Assembly: GCA_033675545.1 (NCBI GenBank)
Contig: JAWDGP010007314.1
Span: 124,001-188,000, forward strand
Source of the DNA: Elysia crispata
Lineage: Eukaryota; Mollusca; Gastropoda; Plakobranchidae
Reading direction: 5' to 3'
DNA: 64,000 nucleotides
The notes under the pieces are model-generated. The model was not told where the DNA came from and ran no database searches. It was given only the letters and a program-made list of their open reading frames with translations. The translations under genes were made by a program, and so were the position numbers. Positions 20,851-37,565 of the stretch are shown one piece after another. How positions within the stretch are numbered: the first letter of the stretch is position 1; each line of letters starts with the position of its first letter.

Positions 20851-22375
20851 AAGAGAAAGTGCAGACAAGGATGAAGTACCACCATTCACTGTGGACGAAG
20901 TCAGGAAATGTCTAAAAGAAATGAGTAAAAACAAAGCGCCTGGCCCAGATGATATCACCAGCGACGTACTGCTGCTTGGAGAAGAACCGGTTCTTAAGTA
21001 CCTGACAAGCTGTTACAACAAAATCCTCAAGACAAAAGAAATCCCACCCAGCTGGGATGAAGCGAAGATCATCATACTATACAAAAAAGGAGACCCCGGC
21101 GACGTAAAAAATTATCGTCCCATCAGTTTGTTGTCACATAGCTATAAGTTGTTCACTAGATTACTGCAAAAAAGGATGGAGAACACCCTGGATGAAAATC
21201 AACCTAGAGATCAAGCTGGATTTAGAAAGGGCTTCTCAACCACGGACCACATTTTCACCCTCAACCAGGTCATAGAGAAATCAAACGAGTACAACTTACC
21301 TCTGTGCGTCGGTTTTATAGATTATGAGAAAGCTTTCGACTCCGTAGAACACTTTGCCATCTTCGACGCGCTGCGGAAAATTAACATCAATGAAACATAC
21401 GTTGCCATGCTCGAAAACATCTACCAAAAGGCTACAGCACGAGTTCATATCGACAATCTGGAATCAGAAACATTCCCCATAAACAGAGGGGTCAGGCAAG
21501 GCGATCCAATCACTCCGAAAATGTTTACGACAGCCATGGAGATGATATTCCGAAAGGCAGGCCTAGAGCACGGAATAAACGTAGACGGCGAAACACTTAC
21601 CAACCTGAGATTCGCAGATGACGTCGCACTTGTAACAGAAAAGATAGAGGACATGGAGGAACAATTAAATAAACTGAACACCTTGAGCCTAGAAACAGGA
21701 CTCAGAATGCATAAAGGGAAAACAAAATACATGACCAACTTTGAAAGCAACGAAAATATACACATAGAAAATGAAGAAATCGAGAAAGTCAACAGTTATA
21801 AATATCTAGGCCAAACTACCCATCTCAAAGAAACAACAAAAGAAGAAGTAACTTGCAGGATAAGAGCTGGGTGGAGTTGCTTCGGAAGAAACAAAGAGAT
21901 TTTTCAAGACGAAAAAGATGCCACTCTCCCTCAAAAGACAAGTCTACAACCAATGTATCCTCCTACAATGACTTACGGCTGCCAAACATGGTCACTAACA
22001 AAAGCTCTGACACAAAAACTGAGAGTAGCACAAAGGGCAATGGAAAGGAAGATGCTAAGAATAAAACTCAAAGATAAAGTACCGTGCAAAGAAATCAGAA
22101 GAAGAACACAAGTAAAAGATATAGTCGACTTTATAACCAAGCAGAAATGGAAGTGGGCTGGTCATGCGGCAAGGTATCAAGACAACAGATGGACACTCAG
22201 AGTCACCGAGTGGCAACCTAGACACGGGAAAAGATTACGAGGAAGACAAGTGAGGCGGTGGCGAGACGATATTGTCAAGATCAAGGGCGCCACATGGAGC
22301 AGAGACGCCAAAGACAGAGATGGATGGAAGGCTGACGCGGAGGGCTACTTCCTGCAGTGGAGGGACACAGCCTTG
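20851..22375 (+). mobile_element. 5'-truncated RTE-like non-LTR retrotransposon
   Basis: A 1.5-kb insert, visibly more GC-rich than its AT-rich flanks, encodes only the reverse transcriptase part of a non-LTR element. The apurinic endonuclease domain that precedes RT in RTE-type elements is missing. It is flanked by an exact 11-bp direct repeat consistent with target-primed insertion. 5' truncation is usual for LINE copies. A 3' boundary at the last sense codon, with no 3' UTR or simple-repeat tail, is not usual. Assignment to the RTE clade rests on the order and spacing of RT motifs and the Arg/Trp-rich C-terminus. A related clade is possible. Confidence 0.85.
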
Positions 22376-22378
22376 TAA
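20852..22378 (+). CDS. Reverse transcriptase, non-LTR (RTE-like), 5'-truncated
   Basis: The frame is open from 20843 to the TAA at 22376-22378; I start it at the first in-frame codon inside the element, since no genuine start survives. Numbering from the GTG at 20891 (495 residues): NKAPGPD at about 14-20, YRPISLL near 75-81, RDQAGFRKGFSTTDH at 106-120, catalytic FIDYEKAFD at 142-150 with the metal-binding Asp at 144, RGVRQGDP at 199-206, and FADD at 241-244 with both catalytic Asp present. NSYKYLG at 301-307 marks the thumb side. TYGCQTW (361-367), WAGHAAR (422-428) and RGRQVRRWRDD (450-460) form the C-terminus. Residues 341-357 are read out of the ancestral frame, from a one-base gain near 21911-21917 and a one-base loss near 21960. 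The catalytic core is intact, but the copy lacks endonuclease and the thumb is damaged, so it is unlikely to be autonomous. Confidence 0.92.
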   Translation, partial: RESADKDEVPPFTVDEVRKCLKEMSKNKAPGPDDITSDVLLLGEEPVLKYLTSCYNKILKTKEIPPSWDEAKIIILYKKGDPGDVKNYRPISLLSHSYKLFTRLLQKRMENTLDENQPRDQAGFRKGFSTTDHIFTLNQVIEKSNEYNLPLCVGFIDYEKAFDSVEHFAIFDALRKININETYVAMLENIYQKATARVHIDNLESETFPINRGVRQGDPITPKMFTTAMEMIFRKAGLEHGINVDGETLTNLRFADDVALVTEKIEDMEEQLNKLNTLSLETGLRMHKGKTKYMTNFESNENIHIENEEIEKVNSYKYLGQTTHLKETTKEEVTCRIRAGWSCFGRNKEIFQDEKDATLPQKTSLQPMYPPTMTYGCQTWSLTKALTQKLRVAQRAMERKMLRIKLKDKVPCKEIRRRTQVKDIVDFITKQKWKWAGHAARYQDNRWTLRVTEWQPRHGKRLRGRQVRRWRDDIVKIKGATWSRDAKDRDGWKADAEGYFLQWRDTAL

Positions 22379-22386
22379 AATAAACA
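22376..22386 (+). repeat. Putative target-site duplication, right copy
   Basis: Exact copy of the 11 bp at 20840-20850, beginning at the first base of the RT stop codon. If it is a true target-site duplication, the stop codon belongs to host target DNA and not to the element. A further CAGCC lies just upstream of both copies, offset by three bases on the right side. Confidence 0.6.
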
Positions 22387-25365
22387 CCTTTGCTGGTTTC
22401 CCATAATCAATCCAAAATATCCTTTAACAATACTTATCGACTTTATAGAGCCATTAGTGGTTTATAATTACTAGGTTTAAATTATTAAAAAGAGAAAGAA
22501 CAACAGTTACTTATTTCTTTAAAAGACAATCATGAAAAAAAGTAAATTCAACCACAGCGAAAACCAGTTCCTGATAATGGAGATATCTGCAAGCCTTCTT
22601 TCTAATTCTTCATGTAAATCGCTATCAAATCATTTCACATAAAAAACCGCCTTGTTTGAAGTCTGTAAACAGTTTTCACAGTGTTTCACAGTGTTTCACA
22701 AACCTATTCAACATTCGGTGTGATAACCCATGTACTCCAAAGATGAATAACAAAATAAAAGGGATTAGACCAAAACAGGAAGTGTAAGAGTAGTGTGCTG
22801 GGGTCTGCTAATCTACGCTTATATGGAACAAAAGAACGGACTGTAGAAACGTGAAGTTCATGAAAAAGCACTCGATGACGTTTCTTTGCTGTGGATGTTC
22901 ATTGAGTCAATTACTGTTTATTGTTTGGGAACTAGAGTAAAAGAGATTGGTTTGAGAGTTTAATCCAAGTGACAAAAAACAAAATGAATTATACCACACT
23001 TGGCTTAATTTTGTTGGAATCAGTCTGTATTTGCTTTAAACAACTATTATTGTGAGTGGCGAGCTAAAAAAGGAGTAGAAACATATATGTTTATATATCA
23101 TCCTTTTGTATTAAAGGTAAAGAAAATATGAAGTTTAGTGATATAAGAAATAAGAAAAACAAATCTGTTGACCTCTTTTTTTTTCTAAAAGATTATCAGT
23201 TTTTCTTGCTATGTAATAGTTAGAGTATCTCCTCGGAACTAGTTTATTTCCGTTGGTTCAAGATGAGGTTTTCCTGTTCAGGGTGATGATTAAAGGAAGT
23301 AGACGCTCAATACATATAAAGCTCATATTTCATGGAGCAGCAGCCAAACATAAGCTCAAAGCCACTTTGATCTAGGCTTTTATTTTGCCCTTGACAATAC
23401 GATGAATAGATACATAGATGTATGTTACGTGAACAGAAATGTTTATTACAAGGAGACTCTCTAGCAGTTTACCGCAAAAACCTCCCTATTGTTCTGGCCT
23501 TTTGAAGCTCCTATCAATAATTACAGAAAACAAGAGTAGCTTCCCTTACCGACCTTTCAGCCCAGGACTTGTAAACAAATTACGAGGAATGAGATAAGTG
23601 TGCCTCAACTCTAAAAACAAGACCGCATTTTTTTCGTATCGATGGGTGGTCGCTTGCTAATTGTTCCTGGGTTATATAAGCATCTATTGTTGGGATGAAC
23701 AAAATTACATTATCTACATGATCAATCTAATGCCTTGCGTATTTTCCTTGGAAAAACGATATGTACTTCATAACCCTAAAAGAGAAGCCATGACAATCAC
23801 ACCAGATTTCCTGGTCTACTACTGTTAACATAGCGCAGGGTAAACCAAAATTCGTTTTTTTGTAGTATTATTGCTGTAACTTGACTTCCATATGAAATAG
23901 CTTGATAGCTGTACCTAACTGAAACCTTTTATTGCACCTGCCTGCATATCCCAATCAACCTTTTCTCGCTGACAGCAATTTTGCTACAGTAAAATGTTAT
24001 GCTGAAACAATATTTTGCTATTATAAAAGTTAATATGCTGAAAGTACTTGTGACTTTAAAATCTTTATGACATTAAATTAATCCTTTAAATTTTGTCCGA
24101 GAAGTACTTTGCTCAATTATGGAGTGTTCAATAATGAAGACTTCATAGGATAAACAAATAAAAACCAGTCTTTCTTATACTAAGTGATCTGCTTAGAGAA
24201 GGAAGATTGTTGGCCGAATATTATTGTCAACTTATAACTATAAACCTCGTTGAACATAAACAATAATCCAAAAACAAATCAATGCACGTAAAGCATTGGT
24301 AAAGCACCAACACACAATCACTTGGTTAATGAACAAAATAAATAAAAAAATAAAAACGAGGATGTCTGCAAGACTAGAAGGACATTTGCAAAATCGTTTG
24401 CAAATGATTCAGAGGATCGGCGTTGATTAAGATTTAATGATAGAAAAAAAAAAAAACGGAGAAAAATGTATTATCACCAACAGACTGTCGTGAAGAGATT
24501 AATATTACTGCCGGAAAAAGCACCTTTAATGATAATATTTAAGACTGTATATAATAACAGCAATAATAACAACACTGCAACTGATAACCGAGGTAAAAAA
24601 GTGACAGCTGTAATAGTTGATAACTCAATTAAACAAATTTTTTTTCAGCATATGGTAAAAAAAGGACACAATAATTCAATTTTCATTAAAAAATTTACCT
24701 ATACAAATACACGAAAAAGCAAACAAAACAAAGCAAAACCAAAAGTAATGCTTAAAATTGTCTCCTTTGAGCCCCCCATTAGGGAGGAGAAAGTCTTGAT
24801 GTCATTTCGCCTTAATAACGCTTTAGTTACGGATTCCAAACATTAAAACGTTCCTCATTAATTTTGTCAACTGTATGATTACTCTAAGTATCTTAAAACG
24901 ACAAACTGCTAAATACAACCTTATGACAACCAAGCTCTGATTAGGTGCTGTGACTTAAACTCACTACTTGCTCCAACAGTTCCATCGGCTGAGGCGTGCT
25001 GATGCTACAGCCCGTCCCTGTTTCTCCCAGATTGTTTAGAATAGAACAAGTTAGTGATGATATCACACCTTTTTCTCCCCATTATTCCTCTATGCGATCA
25101 GCCCTTGGAGTAAGCATATTTTAAGAACGTCAGAAGCACAGTCGAGGCTTTGTGCGTCCATTGAGCTTATCATGGGATTAACGTCAAACCCAGCCCAGAC
25201 AGGTGAACGTTCCATGGGACGTCAACTCCCGAAAGATAATAATCTAAACCAGAGATGGATTTACTGAGAAAGTATTCAAAAACAGCAGGGCAGAAATCAA
25301 TTTAGAAATCGTTTCCTTATTTTGATTTTATGAAATCATTTTTAAGCTCCTACTTATGATAATGC

Positions 25366-25367
<2 letters not shown>
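22387..25367. other. Non-coding AT-rich DNA
   Basis: No gene is recognised. A 10-bp unit TTTCACAGTG is repeated 2.7 times at 22674-22700. The plus-strand frame at 24466-24846 (126 codons) is Lys/Asn-rich and AT-driven, with no domain I know. The stretch 24960-25250 is less AT-rich and of higher complexity, but shows no frame or motif I can interpret. Confidence 0.55.

Positions 25368-25455
<88 letters not shown>
25368..25455. repeat. (GA)n microsatellite
   Basis: About 85 bp of nearly pure GA with a single AAAG interruption at the 5' edge. Confidence 0.95.
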
Positions 25456-25457
<2 letters not shown>

Positions 25458-26660
25458 TGAGTGAAATAAACTAATAAACAAATTACTTTCATTTCATATA
25501 GTCTGTTTTTATTTTAAGCTACAAAAAATTTTATGGAAATTTTTATACTATATTATCTCTAAGTAACGGTCAAATTTGAGCTAAGAAGATAAGTCTATAA
25601 AAGAAAAATTGTTCTTTGTCCTACAATAACGACAGAAATGCTATGTTCCTTTTAACTGTAAAAGCTTTTAATTATAGTTCCCAACGTTATGAAGATGCTG
25701 AAAATAATCGAATAAAGGTTAAAAAACATACAATCATTTTCCTCTTACTGAAGGTAATATAAAATGATTTACAAGGATATAAGACGAATTTCAGGGTTAC
25801 GTTAATCATATTTTCGCCTCACAATTACCAAGAGGGCATCCCATGATGTAAGCAATTATCAACAAGTGGTAATCGATAATCATGACGCATGTTTAGGCAT
25901 ACAAACACGCAGTAAGATTTCCCAAAATTCGGGGGAAAATAGAACTTATGAAAAATCTAAATAGAATTATGGCAGAAATAATTATTTTGTTATGAAATAA
26001 GAAGTCGTGGGAGAGAATAGGAGAAAGAGCCGGGCAGATAGACAGACAGAATAAGAGGGGCACAGGTAGCAGAGAATTGAACTGGACTGATGTAAATTAG
26101 ATCGAATTATTTTTGTTTTAAATTTATATGAACTCATTGTTGATCGTTTAAAAAGCGGAAAAAGTAATGTATGCAAAATGTAAAGAAACGAAATGTTTTT
26201 ATTTATCACTAATAAAGATTAAGTGGAAAACGTCATCAAATTGGATTTGAGACAATTCGCAACATTAACTGTATAATGATAATTTAATGTTAAAGAAATT
26301 GTAAAGGTACGATAAAGAAAAGCACACTTTGAAAAAAGTTGACATATATATCTTTATTTTTTAGATAGACAATGGAAAATACTCGTCAATAAAATGAAAA
26401 GTAATGAAGATTGTCAAATAAAGAAAAAAGAAAAGAGAAACATTGTCTCTAAGTTGAAAACTGGATTTTAAAAAGGAAAGAAGTACCAGGTGAAAAAACG
26501 AACTCTAATAGGGAGGTTACCACAACGTCATAATTGTGTTCAGCACTAATGCAGAAGATGCAAAAGAGTGTAAAATGGAAACTCGACTTATTTACAAAAG
26601 ATTAAATAACTCTTGAAATAAAACCCTTTTAATTGACACCGAAAGGTATAACTTAAAAGA
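25456..26660. other. Non-coding AT-rich DNA
   Basis: No gene or recognisable mobile element. There is a short CAGA-like run at about 26035-26050 and scattered A-runs. The minus-strand frame at 25982-26209 matches nothing I know. Confidence 0.6.
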
Positions 26661-27238
<578 letters not shown>

Positions 27239-27310
27239 CATCTCTCTCTGTGTCTCTGTCTGTCTGTCTGTCTGTTTCTCTCTGTTTCTTTCTCTCTCTC
27301 TCTCTTTGAT
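27239..27310. repeat. (TC)n-(TCTG)n-(TC)n tract
   Basis: Imperfect TC with five TCTG units, then TC again. Read on the minus strand this is (GA)n followed by (CAGA)n, the same order seen at other compound loci. It also forms a polypyrimidine tract directly before a TAG at 27311-27313. Confidence 0.9.
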
Positions 27311-27729
27311 TAGCCCTGCGCCCAGAATGGAACCTTTATTAAAGACAGACAGGCCAACAGGATGTCTTCGCCTCTCTTGCAAATTAGGTGAGTATGTTAA
27401 GGGCGGCCATCATTAATAGAGAAGTTAGAGCGACCTGGTGAGCAAGATGAAAGGATTCCAACCTTGCGAAACGGACAGCTGTTTTCTTGCCCTGTATCAA
27501 GGTTTATCACGTAAGACCTAAATTGAGCGAGTTTAATCAACAACTTGGGATAAAGAACTGAATGCGTTGAAACTGAACATTATATGAATATTTGTACTCA
27601 GGGTTGATATTTCAAAAAGTTTTGATTGCGCGTATTATTTATTAGAGAGCACAATATGGAGATTATCTGATTCTAATGCGAAATAAAGAATTAGTGAAAT
27701 GCAAATATTACATTCCGTAGAAATATGAA

Positions 27730-27754
27730 TTATATATATATATATATATATATA
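27730..27754. repeat. (TA)n microsatellite
   Basis: Pure TA run of about 25 bp. Confidence 0.9.
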
Positions 27755-28474
27755 AATGTAAGTGATACAGTGTGTCAATATGCGAACTGCGTACTACTGA
27801 TATCACAAAAAGTAAAGTTGAGGGTAATAAAATAAAGAGAATTTGTGTCAGCAATGAATAGTCGTTTTTCAGTGTCTGTTTTGCACCATGTAGCTGCACT
27901 GGTATAAGAATTTAAAAAAATCAGCTAATACCATTAATTCTCTTATTTTTCCTCACCCTTCTAATTTTCTTAAGTACATCTTTTTAGCAGCAAAAGATAC
28001 TCCAATTCACACATTGAAAATGGCAAAAGGTAATGATATAATCTCACATTTTTATTTGTTGATTCAAAGTTACGCTTGAAATCAAAAGACCTCTAAAACA
28101 AACACAAAAAATCAATAGAAATATGAAAGAGAGTATTTGTTTTTTTACTTCTTAATCATGAGTCTTTACAAAAAAATATGAAAACTTTTTACATAAAAAT
28201 AGTTCTTGCTGAAAACAATCGATTAAACTTTATTATAAATATATATGTGATCATATTTTTTTCTACTTCAGCTTTAAAACAGTCGGACTCAGTAATGTGC
28301 CTCCAGAAACGAAATGTTGTGCATATTTTTTTTTTTTTAATCATAAAACAGATTTCAGAAGCAAAATTTACAAAATTATCATCGCACAGTTCCTATTTTT
28401 CTATTCTCTTTATTTGCTTAAAACCAAGAAGAAAGAAAATTCTATGATAAAAGGGTGTAGTGCCAATCGTTTAC

Positions 28475-28510
28475 AATAGAGTGCTATAGTCATGACAACA
28501 GTACTCTATT
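28475..28510 (+). repeat. 11-bp inverted repeat (hairpin)
   Basis: Arms AATAGAGTGCT (28475-28485) and AGTACTCTATT (28500-28510) pair over 11 positions, one as a G-T wobble, around a 14-base loop. No run of T follows and no RNA family is recognised. The size is near what chance gives in a window this long. Confidence 0.5.
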
Positions 28511-29340
28511 CTGCACTCCTAAATTAAAATCAATATCTGGTTAATATATCATATTCTGGGAGTAGGAACGATTCTGCCCTTTTTTAAAGTGTGTTATTAC
28601 TATGACTTGTTGTAAGATCATTAATTTCTGATATTAATTATCAAATACAATAAAAATTAAAAAAGAAACTTGGAATCTAAAACTGACATTTCCTTTTACT
28701 ATATTGATACAAAGGGCGTTTATCTTTTAATTTTATTATTATTACTATACTAATATCATCACTGGTCATTTCCATTATTGTAGTAATACTCTTATGAAAG
28801 ACATAAAAAAATTATCATTCGCAGGAAAAATGTCTAATTCTCCAAAAGTCAGTATTATTCTTTCCGTTCATAAGTTTATCTATATTCAGAAAGAAAATGT
28901 GAAATTAAACAACTTGTCTATGTTTCCTGTAGATGATTATAACCATTCGCCAAACTTTGCACTGCGTACTAGCGTGTATTCAAGTCGAATTGCTTCCTTC
29001 AGGAAAAAAAAAGAATAAAGTCTATAACTTTCTTTTTTCTATCGAATTTACACACACAGCAGAGCGTTATAATAATCTTCATGGGCTATCATTAGAAAAT
29101 CGTTCTTAAAAAAATTTGATATGAGAGCAAATTGACCTTTTTAGAGAGTGCGGAAAGGACTGCTAAAACAGGCGGCAATCAAATCGGGAAGGGCCACGAA
29201 AAAACAAAAAGCAGCTTAAGAAGAAAAGAAAGCAAGAAGAAGAACATTGTGCACTCATGATGAAATTAGTAGCCATTAAGTATCGTTTGAAGCAGGTCTG
29301 TAAAGACATGGATTGGTTTTTGCTAAACTCTCGGAAATTT

Positions 29341-29371
29341 CCACACACACACACACACACAAACACACACA
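29341..29371. repeat. (CA)n microsatellite
   Basis: About 30 bp of CA with one AAA interruption. Confidence 0.9.
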
Positions 29372-29497
29372 AAGATGGCATTCTTCGGTATGTAAAGTTT
29401 GTAATCGTGGGTAGTTTAGATTAAGTTAAAAACATGAATCACTTTTTTGTGGTTATTCTTTTTTTTCTTCTATTTTTTCTTCAGCTAAACCAAAGAG

Positions 29498-29566
29498 CGC
29501 TGGTGGCTTTGGGGTTAGCACGATTGCCTTGACATCTGCAGGAACATTCTTCACGAGTTCGACATC
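29498..29566 (+). mobile_element. SINE-like tRNA-derived head
   Basis: TGGCTTTGGGGTTAGCACGA resembles an RNA polymerase III A box plus D-loop region. About 50 bp downstream GAGTTCGACATCC resembles a B box (consensus GGTTCGANTCC) with one extra base. The spacing fits a tRNA promoter. No tRNA cloverleaf can be completed and there is no anticodon stem I trust, so a degenerate tRNA-derived SINE is the better reading. The 3' end and target-site duplications could not be placed. Confidence 0.5.
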
Positions 29567-30333
29567 CATACTGTCAATGTTTGAGTAGTTCTGGTCTTTA
29601 CATATACATATCGAGGCTTGTTTAATATGACCAAAACGCCTGAGATCAATATGTTCTAAACGGTTATACCAATCAATCAAAGAAACAAAAGAGCAAACAA
29701 CCTAAACGAAGGTTTCATAGACAAATGGGATTCCTAATGTGATAAAGTGTTCTAAGTTTTTTTTAAGAATCACTGTTTTCTAAAAAAATGTAAAAAAAAA
29801 TTTAATAAAAGATTCTAAAAGTACTTGTGTCGCAAATAAAGAAAGCCATCCAATAAACATATATGGAAACTTAAGTTTGCTTTTGCCATAAAAACCTAAA
29901 TTCTCTCGTTTTTAAGACAGAGAGGTCCGTATTTAAGGACGTATCACGCTGGAGAAAAATCCAGGATTCCGGTCTTTGCCGAAGGTTAAACTGATGAGCC
30001 AATAATGACAAGGGAGAATAAGCAGAGCTTTTACATAAATTTTTATAACATAACGAGTATTTTGTTTCACGGCGTTTAGACATACACATTGCTAAAGGTA
30101 GAACATTATTTAAATCTAACATTGTGCTACATAGATAGTCGCTAATTGTATTTATATTCTACTAATCACCACGGAGATTCTGCGATACTGGATAGTTATA
30201 ATGTGTAAAAAAACCAAATGATATCAACGTATATTACAAAGGCAATCGAAATAAAAAAGAGATGGACAGTAGTTATGAAGGAAATGAATATCTGTGGATT
30301 TCAATCAGGAAAACGACATAAGGGCATAGAAAT
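29567..30333. other. Non-coding AT-rich DNA
   Basis: Nothing recognisable. This may include the body of the SINE-like element to its left. A-runs occur near 29785 and 30210. Confidence 0.55.
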
Positions 30334-36578
<6,245 letters not shown>

Positions 36579-36579
36579 C

Positions 36580-36670
<91 letters not shown>

Positions 36671-36688
36671 GTTATTATTATTATTACT
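36579..36688. repeat. (ATT)n microsatellite
   Basis: About 110 bp of ATT with one GTT unit near 36671, preceded by decayed ATC/ATT triplets from about 36545. On the minus strand this is AAT, the opposite orientation to the arrays at 32.4 and 60.0 kb. Confidence 0.96.
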
Positions 36689-37376
36689 GTTCATCCACAT
36701 TCAATTTTACTAGGTGTCTTTAATTGTAATGTTATAAAATAATGCACATGAAAAAATTATTTCATTGTGGTAAAGCTTTTTAAGAACTTACAGTTTCTGC
36801 CTCTACATTTTAATGGGCGACTTGAGAACTATAAAAAATATCAGAATTTTTTTTTTTTTGTTTTTCGCTTCTTTGAAAATAAATTGAATTTTTTTTTAGT
36901 TAATACGTCTAATCTCTGTTTTTTTTTTGTTTTTTTTTTGTACATTTTGCAGTTGTTGATCATGCTAATTTTGTATAGCTAGGACTCTATTGCAAGCCTA
37001 ACCCGAGATAGAGCAGGATAAGAAGTCACGTTAAAAAAAAAGTCCTGCTTACCACAAACTGAATCTCTTCACACCCACAAAGATTTTTAAAGATGATTCC
37101 AACTGCGCTACGAATTTATGTCATACTTATCTTCCTAAAACAAAGCATGTCTTCTTCAGTTTGATATTCAATTCTATTCTTTCAGTAAAAACAATGATGA
37201 TAAGCGAAAAGATTTTGATTTTTTATGTAAATCTCACTCTCATAGATTATTGCAAATGTGAGCCTTTATTAGTCAGTTTAAAACTACGCAAATTTTATTG
37301 CATGTATGAAAAGATAGCATAACGGAAAGTACAAAGGACAGTTCTACAGGTAAAGATAAAAAAAAAGGTGAAATAA
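36689..37376. other. Non-coding AT-rich DNA
   Basis: Several T-runs (36847-36860, 36890-36940) and no recognisable gene. Confidence 0.6.
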
Positions 37377-37565
37377 AGAAATAAATTTTCTAAAAAATTT
37401 AAAAGAGGCGCCGAAAAGACCACTAAGGAGGACGCATTTGAGAAAGAAGACGAGGAAAAAGGAGACCAAGAAAAAGACGAACAAGATCAAGAATATGAAA
37501 ATAGAGCAAGTACACTAAAAAAGGAAATCGAACAAGTAACAGAAAGAATGAATAACCTTGATTAA
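37377..37565 (+). other. Charged open frame, possible exon or decayed purine repeat
   Basis: A 62-codon frame without a start codon runs from after a TAA at 37374-37376 to a TAA at 37563-37565. It is dominated by Lys, Glu, Asp and Gln. Its last 17 residues place Leu, Ile, Val, Met and Leu at 4-3-4-3 spacing, the a/d pattern of a coiled coil, which would suit the C-terminus of a protein. The DNA is almost all purine on the plus strand, so a decayed GAA/GAC repeat would also give an open Lys/Glu frame. I recognise no family. Confidence 0.2.

Larger units (their letters stand above)
27388..29489. other. Non-coding DNA with short repeats
   Basis: No gene is supported. The stretch 27388-27530 is less AT-rich and more complex than its surroundings. 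A (TA)n run lies at 27730-27754, a hairpin at 28475-28510 and a CA tract at 29341-29371. Open frames at 28178-28447 and 28794-29018 are AT-driven. Confidence 0.55.

Noticed and set aside
21445-21792. Minus-strand 115-codon frame and plus-strand 74-codon frame (21853-22077) inside the RT.
   Set aside because: Shadows of the reverse transcriptase. Part of the plus-strand one is informative only as evidence of the frameshift pair.
24466-24846. 126-codon plus-strand open frame.
   Set aside because: Lys/Asn-rich composition follows base composition, and there is no family resemblance or gene context.
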